From Nemopilema nomurai (Eukaryota; Cnidaria; Scyphozoa; Rhizostomeae; Rhizostomatidae): DNA of 64,000 bases. The stretch covers positions 434,001 to 498,000 of the forward strand of contig ML133465.1 in assembly GCA_003864495.1 (NCBI GenBank). Reading direction: 5' to 3'. Of the stretch, positions 48,801 through 58,400 are shown one piece after another. The notes below the pieces were generated by a model. That model was not told where the DNA came from. It saw only the letters and a program-made list of their open reading frames with translations, and did no database searches. A program made the position numbers and the translations under genes. Within the stretch, counting starts at the first letter, position 1; every line of letters starts with the position of its first letter.

Positions 48801-50872
48801 TGCTTATGTTGTGTTATATTGGACGACAGTGGCTGCTGATTCAAGTACTAAAAATGAACATTTTATTGGCTACTTAGGAGAACCATGCCATCGTGCAAGT
48901 CAGGTTGTTGGTGAATACAGGAGCATTGTTGATGGACTTAGGCATGTTGTTGTGAACTACAAAAGAGGAAAAGTTGCGTTCAACCAAGAAAAGAAAGCAA
49001 TAGCCAAGGACCTCGAAGACTCCTTCACAGAACTCTCAGATATAGGTAGGCTTTGCTGCGCTACTGTTGCTTGTTGGTTTGGCATAGTCATCAAGAATAG
49101 TTCAATAAAGTCATTCAAAAGAATAGGAAGGAAATAACTGTCTTTGTTCGCACTATGTGTGCATTTAAAAGTGCCAATTTTTACAGATAACATGCTAGAA
49201 ACTAAAAAAAAGCAAAGAAAGAGTATTTAAAAATCAATTTTTTTCCTCTTTTATGATCCGTTGTCGAACTAGCATTTCCCTTTGTCATTACATAACTCGC
49301 AATTTGCAATCCTTGCTCCATAACTTTCAAACAATCACTTTTTAGCCAATAAAACTTCAATGGGCCCACACGAGGTGAAGGACATGTTCCATTGGTATCA
49401 TATCACAAGAGAAGGTTTGCACCAGTTTAAATCGCAACTTTTCTATTGGTCTACAATAACCAACCCTGACTTTTCCTTTTCCTGTAGCCTTTGTGCTTTG
49501 AAGCTTCAATAAATTCTTGAATTCAATGAATAACTGTTCCTTCTCATGTATTCAAAGATAGTATTCTATTTCAACGTCACAGTCTGGATGTTGAAATCTA
49601 GGTGGTATTCCTAGTAATATTGGTCCCAGTAATATGCATTCCAAAATCCATATATTTTGTTTAAATGACTTTAAATATATTTGAAACAAGTTATCTTTGT
49701 TAGAGCCAGAAAATAATTAAAAAGTCATTTTCGATGGCTACGAAAAAACATTTTCCTTTTCACAGGAATGAACCAGTGGTCGCAAATTAAAGGGCACCAA
49801 ATCGAAACACAAAACAAGCAAGGCCTTTCGTTCTGGCGATCTGACATGAGGGACTACTATGGCTCTCACAATGCCTTCGGTCACATGCATGAAATTGTCA
49901 GCAATGCATATGCCAGGTCGAATGTCCCCAGTGCCAAGAAATCAACGACTGACAAAGCACTTTCTGATGTCAGCCAGGTATGCAATGCCAGAACCAATTG
50001 AATTTACACGTGATGTTGATGGGAAGGGTAATTTATCACTCCAAAGAAACTTGCTTCAACACAAGAATTTATTACGTTATCCATTATCAAGCCCACTACC
50101 TACGTAAACTAAGTAGGTAAATTAAGTAATTAAGGCAATAGGGAGCCAACGAATTTTGGCTGAATGATCAGGATGAAGGCTAAGAATGAGTTGAATTAGT
50201 CGGTGAATGCATTTGCGAAGAAGGCTAGGCTTTGGTTACTCTTGAAAATGCAACCAGGCAGCATGTGACTAGACCAAAACTAAAGCACAGCAGAATGAAA
50301 CAGATATAGCCTGGCTTTGAATATGCATGTGGTGTATATAGCTCTACCGCGTTGCCATTGTTGCGAACAGGAAGATACAGACGACAGACAAATGTATCTC
50401 TATTGCATATTCCAATCTAACCATAAAGCAATCACACTTCCCAATGTATGGTTAACATGGCATGCCATCACATGACAAGCACAAGCAATGCGTCATTATT
50501 TGCCATTGCCTAATGTCATTCTAATGACACCAGTAGAAAACACACGCTTCTACAGATGTGCTATCTAACATATTATCTGCGCATGATCAGCTCCTTATGT
50601 TACAACTTGACGGCATACATGCCATCGAACACTTACCAAGACTCAAACCACCTATGTGCATAGGTAATACAGAGTTAATCTGTGAGGGAAATTGGCCTAA
50701 GCAGGCATGGACTAGACGCTGATATAATATTTCAATATCTATGCTTGCGTTGTAGGCAATCAAAGACCTGCTACAAAATTCAGATGTGACGATCGAGGAT
50801 GCAGCATCGATGATTCACGACCTGCACTTAGGAGTTGAGGAACTTCACAAAACCACCGCCTCCTGCTTCTAG
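33891..50872 (+). CDS. Large secreted protein of unknown family, 21 exons, about 1,691 residues
   Basis: I do not recognise the family. Exons: 33891-33948, 34275-34447, 34876-35188 (end uncertain), 35308-35565, 36461-36879, 37866-38217, 39460-39667, 40129-40328, 40793-40861, 41360-41696, 42052-42281, 42537-42782, 43110-43585, 44177-44450, 45243-45424, 46843-47208, 48297-48645, 48878-49045, 49346-49414, 49766-49977 and 50756-50872. All borders are GT/AG, every phase matches the next, and the sum is 5,076 nt. Residues 1 to about 18 are a signal peptide (MVKFSWLLLMLGITATYG). Residues about 20-180 form a cysteine-bearing N-terminal domain. Residues about 180-1113 alternate amphipathic helices (for example FLAKFG, FLKTRFG, LLQAFG) with beta-rich stretches, suggesting diverged internal repeats. 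Residues about 1114-1690 contain coiled coils. No transmembrane segment is seen. The exon 3 donor (T-GTTGAT) is weak, and G-GTTGGT further upstream is an alternative. Likely extracellular. Confidence 0.8.
37189..37530 (+). repeat. Pyrimidine-rich low-complexity stretch in intron 5
   Basis: Dominated by TTC, CTC and CCT strings (for example CTTCTTCTTCTTC at about 37277-37291). A similar but weaker pyrimidine-rich stretch lies in intron 6 (about 38930-39300). It contains no coding frame and does not abut an acceptor. Confidence 0.6.
44500..44680 (+). repeat. Imperfect direct duplication in intron 14
   Basis: GGCTAGAGCATGAGATTTTG...GGTAGACCGAAGGCCTT (from about 44491) is echoed by GGCTAAAGAGTGTGATTGGTAGACCCCCGGCCTT (from about 44598). 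Function unknown. Confidence 0.45.
45434..45732. mobile_element. Insertion flanked by 22-bp direct repeats, MITE family copy B1
   Basis: An identical 22-bp sequence starting TGTTTTCAAATTGTTAAG occurs at 45434-45455 and 45711-45732. Between them, about 45477-45710 is an inverted-orientation copy of the MITE family seen at 24298 (TATCGGACGAAAAAGTACTTT, CTAGCTATTGTGAAGTTTTG, and the AAAGCACTTG end), lacking one terminus. The left repeat lies nine bases past the exon 15 donor at 45425. Confidence 0.7.
46030..46320. mobile_element. MITE family copy B2
   Basis: Reads in the same orientation as copy A: CTAGAAATAGCGGAACAAG, TTAAAGTACTTTTTTGCCCG, GTATGCAAACGTCGAAAAAT, CCAATGAAAAAGAAGAACTC. The left inverted end is cut short and the right end is missing. 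An internal ACCAATC(A/T)-type motif is repeated (46187-46255). Confidence 0.65.
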
Positions 50873-51422
50873 AGACATTAGAAACCTTTACGCAAAAAAA
50901 TTTACCTATAAAAAGAAACATTATGAGAACAAAACGCTTTATTTACTCTAAAGCAAAGATTTTGTGAATTACAAAGTCTATTTATACAGAGATGTAACAC
51001 GAGGATATCGAGAAATGATTACTTTGTTTGGTTATTGTCCTGTCTGCCTCTAAGTTCTTCTTTAGACAGACAGAAGAACTTATAGGCCCTTACTCTTCCC
51101 AAAAGTTCTTCTTTTATCATGTACCCAACTTCATCATGAGGACATTGCAGGGGAATGAGCAGTAGGTTAAGTCATGCATAGTCCAGCTAGCCAAGAACTC
51201 GAGTGAAGGCTTACGAAATGACATCATTTTCTTGTGTGTAGCTCTAACGAGCATGCTGATGAAATAGCATCATCCATGTAAGTACATTTGGAAACTAAAT
51301 TTATTGCTTTTAAAGTCTCTATTTTTCATTAAAAACACTATTCTTGATTGATTTTACACTACAATGGACAAAAACCAGATTGATACTTCACTCATGTAAG
51401 GCAATAAAGGTCCAGCTTTATG
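50873..51422. other. 3' flank of the large gene
   Basis: AT-rich, with an imperfect inverted stretch near 51050-51110 (TCTGCCTCTAAGTTCTTC / CAGAAGAACTTATAGGCCC and repeats of AAGTTCTTCTTT). No gene is supported. The polyadenylation site of the large gene should lie here. Confidence 0.45.
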
Positions 51423-51893
51423 TCAGTCGCAGCTCATATCAAACAAACTGATAAAACCAATGCTATGACAGATGTTTGCAGCACTCTTTCTAGCTTTACT
51501 GTTGCTTGAATGATGCTTTCTTCTACACATTCTATAAACGGCCAGTCCTTTATCTCTCTCCAATTTGCATACATCTGCCTTATTCATAACCAAATCTACA
51601 TCGCATGTACATATGGGCACCTTTTGTCGAAACAGTTTCGACGGCATAATTCTTTCCCTGTTGTACACTTCTAGCAATTCTCTGGCAATGGCAAGGCAAT
51701 CATGACAGGTTTCGTTACGATCTCCGCAAAACCGGTGAACATTTGAGCCAACTCCATGTGCCAAGCAGTCCCCTTTAATGGAACGCTGCACAAGATCGGC
51801 AATTTTTGCTCTGAAGTGTAGCTGTTTCTCAGTCTGAATGTCCGGTCGCATTCCAAAGACTAGCATATCTGATCCGGATGTACCCGGATTCAT
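51423..51893 (-). CDS. Hypothetical cysteine-rich protein, 156 codons
   Basis: I do not recognise it. The frame has about 11 cysteines, including the pattern H-R-F-C-G-D-R-N-E-T-C-H-D-C and I-C-T-C-D-V-D, and a codon pattern that looks coding. There is no signal peptide at this ATG. Directly upstream (minus sense) is a TGA and an AG (TTAAAG), so this may be the terminal exon of a spliced gene whose 5' exons lie to the right. It could also be chance. Confidence 0.35.
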   Translation of the reverse strand: MNPGTSGSDMLVFGMRPDIQTEKQLHFRAKIADLVQRSIKGDCLAHGVGSNVHRFCGDRNETCHDCLAIARELLEVYNRERIMPSKLFRQKVPICTCDVDLVMNKADVCKLERDKGLAVYRMCRRKHHSSNSKARKSAANICHSIGFISLFDMSCD

Positions 51894-52734
51894 CTTTAAT
51901 CAAAGCTATCTGCGAGCCTCGGTGATGATTCGTTTACTGCGTTCCAACCCTCCCAGTAGCTGTCTACAGAACTTGTGGCTCTTGATTGAAGTCTGCAACT
52001 CAGCAATTGTAGCTGATGTCAACAGAAGTCTGTTCGAAAATTTGGATTTCATAAAACATTTAAGAGCAGCTATCAAACTATTACAAGAGCTTTTGTTTGT
52101 CCAGTTACAATGTTGCCTTAGAAACTATGCGGTGTGAAAAATAAATTGCTCGATGTAAATGCAATAAAAACACCAGCTTCTTCACAAAAAATTGCAAGTA
52201 CTTTTGCAAATGTATATAATCCCATAAAATCCAGTTAACTGATAAAATGTTAAAATTCGTAAAAATCTAATTATATTCCACGTCAAACAACGGTCATTTT
52301 GCCATTTTCGTAAAGAGTTCGACACCAGCGCCTAATCTTGGTTTCAGCGGGTACAAAAATTCGAAGTCTGAGGGCATGAGGATTTAATCGCTAATTAATT
52401 CCTTCCACCTATATTGAAGAAATCCCTCTCAATGCACTCGGCTGAATGCTAAGTGTATTTAAACAGCTTGCATCATGAGGAAATGCCAAAACTACCTGCA
52501 ACAGCAATTGCAGAATGGATAAATATGTGCAGCAAGAGAAGTTTAAACTTAGAGCACGTACATATGCGGAAAACGGCTTCACAATTTTCTTGGCCCATTT
52601 CATGTGCCCGACTTCACGGTGGTGTGATTGCTTCCCGTCTTTCTGCGCATGTGCGTGTCTCTTCTGCATTTGCGTCTACATCCTTCTTTCCATTCTAGCT
52701 CCGCACTGTACACATCGCTCAACTAATTAAAGCT

Positions 52735-52905
52735 TTGAAGTCTTTGTGGCGCTGTGCGACGAATCAATTGTATGTTCCAAAGGCATTTTCCAAATCATAC
52801 TGTAATATCTATGCAAGGCATTAAGAATCAAAGTTTCACGACATGTCGCGGCATGCATGAATTCAATAGACCTCTGAGTGACATGATACTTGGCTCCTTC
52901 TTAGA
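52735..52905 (-). pseudogene. Fragment of a duplicated coding segment (copy 1)
   Basis: The minus frame reads H-V-T-Q-R-S-I-E-F-M-H-A-A-T-C-R-E-T-L-I-L and ends in TAA near 52731. It matches 53680-53760 (minus: Q-R-S...EYKHAATCCEILIP) in DNA and protein. An upstream stop in frame shows that it is an isolated exon or a remnant. Function unknown. Confidence 0.35.
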
Positions 52906-53602
52906 TAAGGTATATGACAGATGATTTCTTCCAGTTTCAAGCGCTTAGCATTAAGCCCAAGGGACCAATGAGCGACCTAAGACCGACTTGCAAATCCGAA
53001 TGAGTTTTTCAAGACAAGGCCACATATCAGAACTTCATACTTCTGAAGTCTGCATTGTCAAATAGAAGTTGAAAATGCTAGGTGGAGAGTACCTAGATCT
53101 AGTTTGCAAACTTCGACCTTTTCCTCTTGCTAATCAGAATAGTTATATAATTCTCAATCTTGCATGCAGTTCTCTCTGCTCTTTTATCACTTTGGGCCTT
53201 CAATGAGAAATTTGATTTTAAAGTAGAAATGTTTGTTACATGGTAAAAGGAAAGAAGGTTTTCTGTAAATTCAAAATCTACCACAAGAGAAAACATCTTG
53301 CATCTTTTTTTAACAATGGAGCCTAACTTTTGCATCCTGTTAATCTAATATCGAGCCTCCTACGTAGAAGCTTCAAGTAAAAAGGTGTCTTTCTAAAGAC
53401 AATAGGTCTGTTTGTTTATGTGCATCCATGGGCCTGTGTATAAGATCTGTCATGTTTAGTCCAATCTATTTGCATTGCTGATTCAAGGCGTCGATACCAG
53501 ATGACAGTTTCTCTTATCCCAAATGATTACATAAAAACATTACTATTCGCTTATTTTGTTTCATCAAGCATATTGCCTGTATGTTGAAGCTATTGCCCAT
53601 TA

Positions 53603-53884
53603 TCAACTCAACATCGTGGTTTTGATGAGTCGTCTGGTTTTATTCCCGTCTCTTTTGATTGAATAACGATCCTCTTTCAACAATGGAATCAAAATTTCAC
53701 AACACGTAGCAGCATGCTTGTATTCAAGGGTCCTTGGGTTAAAAGACCTTTGACATCTATTTAGCTTGTCGAGGTCAAAAGTGATGCTGGATGACGTGTC
53801 CTGTAGCAGGTCAACAATCAAAAGACAACTATGCCACTTTACGATAAACAATCCTGCTTGCGTTTTAACCTGCCTAAGCTTCAC
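53603..53884 (-). pseudogene. Fragment of a duplicated coding segment (copy 2)
   Basis: A 93-codon frame containing QRS-x(n)-EYKHAATCCEILI. The segment around 53683-53745 aligns to 52822-52885 with shared spacing. No domain is recognisable. It may be an exon of the same broken or unannotated gene as 52735-52905. Confidence 0.35.
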
Positions 53885-53989
53885 TATAACGTGCGTAGTT
53901 AAGAACAGCCTAAAATGGAAGTGGAAAAGAAACTATCCTACATTACAGTTGCAGTGATAGGCCTGTTAGTAGTTGAGAAGATCTCCCTC

Positions 53990-54476
53990 CATATAAAAAT
54001 ATACCAAACGAACAATGAGTTGCCCAGAAAGATTGAAACACTGGAGAGTAAAAGGCGGAAATGGTGTACCGGGCAGCGAACTTATCAGAGACAACTATGC
54101 AATGATAACAAAAACGAAGCTTCAAGGGGGATCGCAGCGTCACATTGATCCAAACTTCGGTATTATTTTGCGAGCTCTGAAAGACACACACAACCCTAAT
54201 CAGCACTGCTAGATGGTGACACTGGTTCACAGAAAATTGGACAGAAGGGCACCGGGAACCCAGTTAACAGTAGTCCAAAAGAACTTCGGAACAGCGAGGA
54301 GCAACTGGACCTGTTAGTGTTAAGGGTTCAATGAGTGTAGGGGAGTGTGATGGGGGCTATGGTATAAGTACCCCACGTCCATCTGATGCTCTGATGTAAT
54401 ATAGATTCATATAATTCGCTATCAGGCCTCTGTTTGACACTGCAAAAGAAGCCACTTCTTCCTCAAGAATGTTACA
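53990..54476 (+). mobile_element. Probable LTR-retrotransposon 3' end with LTR
   Basis: Short in-frame pieces at about 54010-54330 (such as VKGGNGVPGSELI and DGDTGSQKIGQKG) could be the end of a decayed pol frame. They run to a purine tract TAGGGGAG, followed at once by TGTGATGGGGG (54346), a TATAAG box and an end AATGTTACA (54476). A TG...CA unit preceded by a purine tract is the layout of a 3' LTR. No 5' LTR, primer site or target duplication was found, so this is a remnant. Confidence 0.4.
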
Positions 54477-55469
54477 GTTAAAAAGGGAAAACACATAAAG
54501 GGAAAATTGAAACCTCGTTAGGGCAGATATCAGGATATAAATGTTTACTATAACTTCTGATACAATGCTACAATTAAATATAAATATTTAGTATAGAACA
54601 AAAGTAGCATATGAAAATACAAATGAGAAAATTAACTGGGCTTCTAATTGATGGCAATTTCTTCAAATGGATGCTCTGGCTTTCATATAAGCATTTTTAT
54701 GAAAGAGCTTTCCAATTCGTGGCAATCAAAGTCGCAAATTTTCCTTTTAGCATTCACCGATTTTGCAAGTCAATAAAGTATATCTAGGCATGGCTTTCCA
54801 GCCTAAATTGGTGGTTTAATAAGCTTGTATCATATGCAGAGATATAACTGATGGTATCAAAGACACATCTGGTCGTTCTAGCATACTAAATACAGAACAA
54901 GGAACGTCTATAACCACACGACATGATAATAACAAAACTCATTTATTAAGGGACTATGAAGGGGGATGGAGCGGTAAGTTTGAGGGGTAATGAGTGAAGC
55001 AGCAAAGACATCTTGAGCGGGGCAGTGGTAAGTGAAAGTAAGTTTGAATGATGGTGAGGTTAAGCGTTGTTGGTGTTGAATTTGGACAGCAGTCATAAGG
55101 CTAAGTACGGGTGGTAATGGTAAGCGTGGGGGAGGGGGTGGGGATAAACATGAACAGTTGTGAGTAGGGATCGCTGTGATTGGCAGCAATGGTGAATTGG
55201 TTTGAAGTGTGTTTACCAAATGCAAATAAATCACACGCTAGTGCCCAAAGATTATCAATAAAATATCTTAATCTTCACAGAGGGAAACTGTTAAAATAAA
55301 CCTACTCTACAAGGCATAAGGATTTGCAGTTTAGCTGAATATAAAACTGATATGCATATTTATAAAATATTATATTTAAAATTATTCATATTTACAAGAG
55401 CGTGAAGTGGACCTGCAACAAACCTTGTCTTCTAGTCAAAAGCATTTGTCCTTCTCCTCTCTTGTCTTG
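54477..55469. other. 3' flank of the parvin gene
   Basis: Should include the parvin 3' UTR (minus strand). It contains a purine/GT-rich stretch (about 54960-55150) with GTAAG-type repeats and the run GTGGGGGAGGGGGTGGGG (55127-55144), which on one strand could support a G-quadruplex. The proline-rich minus frame at 54908-55234 follows from this composition. Confidence 0.45.
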
Positions 55470-58400
55470 TTATATGCTCTTATACTTTGTAAACAAAGCA
55501 TAAAGAACGCGGAGAGTTGCCTTAAGATCGTACTTGACAATGTCTAAAAGAGAGACAGGAAGTAAATTTTACAAGCTTTCTCTTGTGCGTATTACTCAAT
55601 TATTTATCAATTTTTTTGGTTCCATTTGGAAAAATAGGGCTGTTTAAGATGACACATGAAAAAAGAGACGTCGTTTCTGCTGTTTCTCAAATTACCTTCA
55701 GGCTTTGCCTTTGGTTTTCCAAGTCCAGCATCTTGTAGGAGATCAAGAGCGAATTCAACATTATGCACCTGAGAAAAATTGAAATTAAATGAAGGTAGAG
55801 TACAATTTACTGTACTTGCATGTAATGTTCAAGTTTAAGAAAGGAAAAAGAATCATATATATTAGCTTTGATCAGAAAAATATAGCATCTGGTCCTAAAC
55901 TGATTTACTATGACCATCATAGCTAGAACATCACAGTCTTGTTTGGACTGAGAGAAAAACATAAAAAGTGCAGAAAGATGTGCACTTGTAAAAGAAGATA
56001 AAAGAGGAAATCATGTAAGGAGGTTACAAAGAAAAGTAATGGCAACCTTAAATTTTGGTAATACGACAAGCAAGTCAATCTTACTTTTTGCTCAAAGCCA
56101 TTTGGAGTGAGATGAAAAAGGTGAAGAGGCACAAAATAGCCTTCCAACAACCCGATCAGCAAGACAAAGTACACTCCATCATGAAACTGGAAAAAAATCG
56201 ACTTGCTACTTCTGAGGTACTTTTCAAAGTGGAACTCTTTCAAATTATACATACTGAAAGCAATTGAATAAACAACAAGTTTGCAAACAACAACCACAAA
56301 TATATTATTGACCCATTGAGAAATTTGTGACATGGATTCTTCTAACAATCCTTGTATCAAGTTTGGCATTCATAAGAAGTGTTCATCTATGATTCATTGA
56401 AACTTTAAAAATTTACCCAAAACGGTGATGCTACATAAATATTAATACAAAACCTGCAAATAGGAAGAGTTTATCACATCAACAAAAGCAAAACATAATG
56501 CTAAAACAGACCTGCTTGTCAAGACTAGAAACTTCAAGATTCAACTTGCCAAGATGCTTATTGACAAATCCTTGCAGTGACTACAGAGAGTAAAATTTTT
56601 GAAATTATGATGTATAATAATTACATATACCTTTACAAGAATGTACTTAGGTTGTAAAAAATCTAATCTAATACTTCTAATCAAAGAAACTCTAATCAAA
56701 AAAATCATAAAATGAATGATTTTTTTTAGAAAATAGCAAGAGTAATGTAACTTCCTTCCAATGAACGAATCCCTAGATAAGCATCTACAAATCTATTTAC
56801 TGCCAGTTTTATAAAGCAGCTTCGCACATAGTAAAAGGAATTAAACAGCATCGAAAAATGATTCTTCACCTTCTTGACCACTGTCAGTTTTTCAGGTGCA
56901 TGATCAAACAAAGTATCAAAAGCATCTCGCTCTAGAATATAGAAAACATACATTAATAGAAGCATAGTTAAAAAAGGCAAAAAGAAACCAATTGAAAGCT
57001 ACATTAATCCCAGTTTAAGAATACTTAAGGGACATTTTCTGAAATTAAACGGTAAATAAGTATTGCAATGCAGGCTGGTCATGACTACCAATACAACAAA
57101 CAATAACACCTTTCAATTATATTTATTTGCTATTAACTAGAGGCAGGTAAGAACAAGATAGAGGAGTTTAAATACCTTGTCTACTCTCATTATCTTTCCT
57201 GCAAAATAAAAATTATGAATAAACAAATGCAAACTGCTGTTTTGCAATAAGACAATAATAAGTAGAAAATAAGACTATCAGTACAAAGTTTGAGCTACTT
57301 GTAAGAGAATAAATATATGTCATTTACAGTAAAAGATAAGTCATCATTCATGAAAGAATTAATCTTTTGGTCAGCATTGGCTGCTTTATATGAGGTTTTC
57401 AGATACAATACTTTGCTCTTAAACATATCAGTTGATGTTCAAGAAGCAAGGAGAAGATGCATTGACAAGCCTTTAAAAAGCTTAAAATGCAAAAGGTAAT
57501 CTCAAATATAAATTAGTAGTGTCTTCATACTTTTTGGTGAGAGAAGTTATCATCTTCTGACTGAAACCTGGGCTTATCAATTGAAAATGCATGCAAAAAT
57601 TAAGCAAACTTACGAGAAGTCTTCAGTCACATTTTCAGCGACTGTTTTACTTCTCAGGATTCCCTGGCGTTTCTGTAAGAAGACACAATGTTACTGAGGT
57701 ATCAACTATTGATCAAATTTGAAAGTAAGCAAGGCATTAAAATCCTTTCCACTTTCAAAGCAATTTTCTAATTCAAAAAAGAAGAAAAACTTAAAAGAAA
57801 TCCAAATTAACATAGGACAACTAAATAAACAAACCTGGACAACAACAACGTTCAAGACAACATTGTTGGGAGCTTCAAGGGGCACTCAAACTTCTTTGCA
57901 ATAGCAACAAGGAGATACAAGATTGGTGGCAGATGTTTGGCATGGATCACTGAAAAAAACGTTTTATATGCATTTGCATGGACACTTGAATCTCAATTAG
58001 TATGCATCAGAGACATATTCAAACCTTCTTATAAAAATGATATATACCTAAAATTCTACTTAAAGAGGGCTCTGACAATTTCCTAACCTACTATCCTTGA
58101 AAACAATGGGTCCAAGATATCCAGTTAACACATATACACATCTAACTTACTTGGTGGTAATTAATAGAAACAGTTAACATATATACATGTTTCCAGCTTT
58201 AAATATTTTAAAAAGATGAACCTTGAAAATTTGAAAAATTGAATCACTGAGTTCAAATACATTGAAAAGCTTTTAGCAATACAATACTTACATTCCATGG
58301 ACCACTTGTCAGTGTCATGTCTGTCAAGGAGTTCATTAACAATTGTCACAAGTTGATCAAGCTTTTGCTTCTGGACATTAACAGATTGAGTTACTTCTGT

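Larger units (their letters stand above)
44177..50872 (+). other. Coiled-coil and C-terminal half of the large secreted protein
   Basis: Exon 14 (residues about 1114-1205) is a charged heptad-like helix (DDIKEALVAVQKASADSKKR ... YEDYDSQIKQRDQEM) ending in CISSCK. Exon 15 is a small cysteine-rich block (C at DC, KC, VC, KC). Exon 16 starts with a second coiled coil (LYDNLNKLKSIIEESKKI) and then a C-P-Q-F-D-L-D-F beta-like block. Exons 17-21 are basic and end with C-F before TAG. Exons 9 (40793-40861) and 19 (49346-49414) are both 69 bp and phase 1-1, so either could be skipped without changing frame. The order coiled coil, Cys block, coiled coil suggests disulphide-linked oligomers (inference). 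Confidence 0.6.

Noticed and set aside
54908..55234. Proline-rich 108-codon minus frame
   Set aside because: It follows from a G/GT-rich low-complexity tract and lies in the parvin 3' flank.
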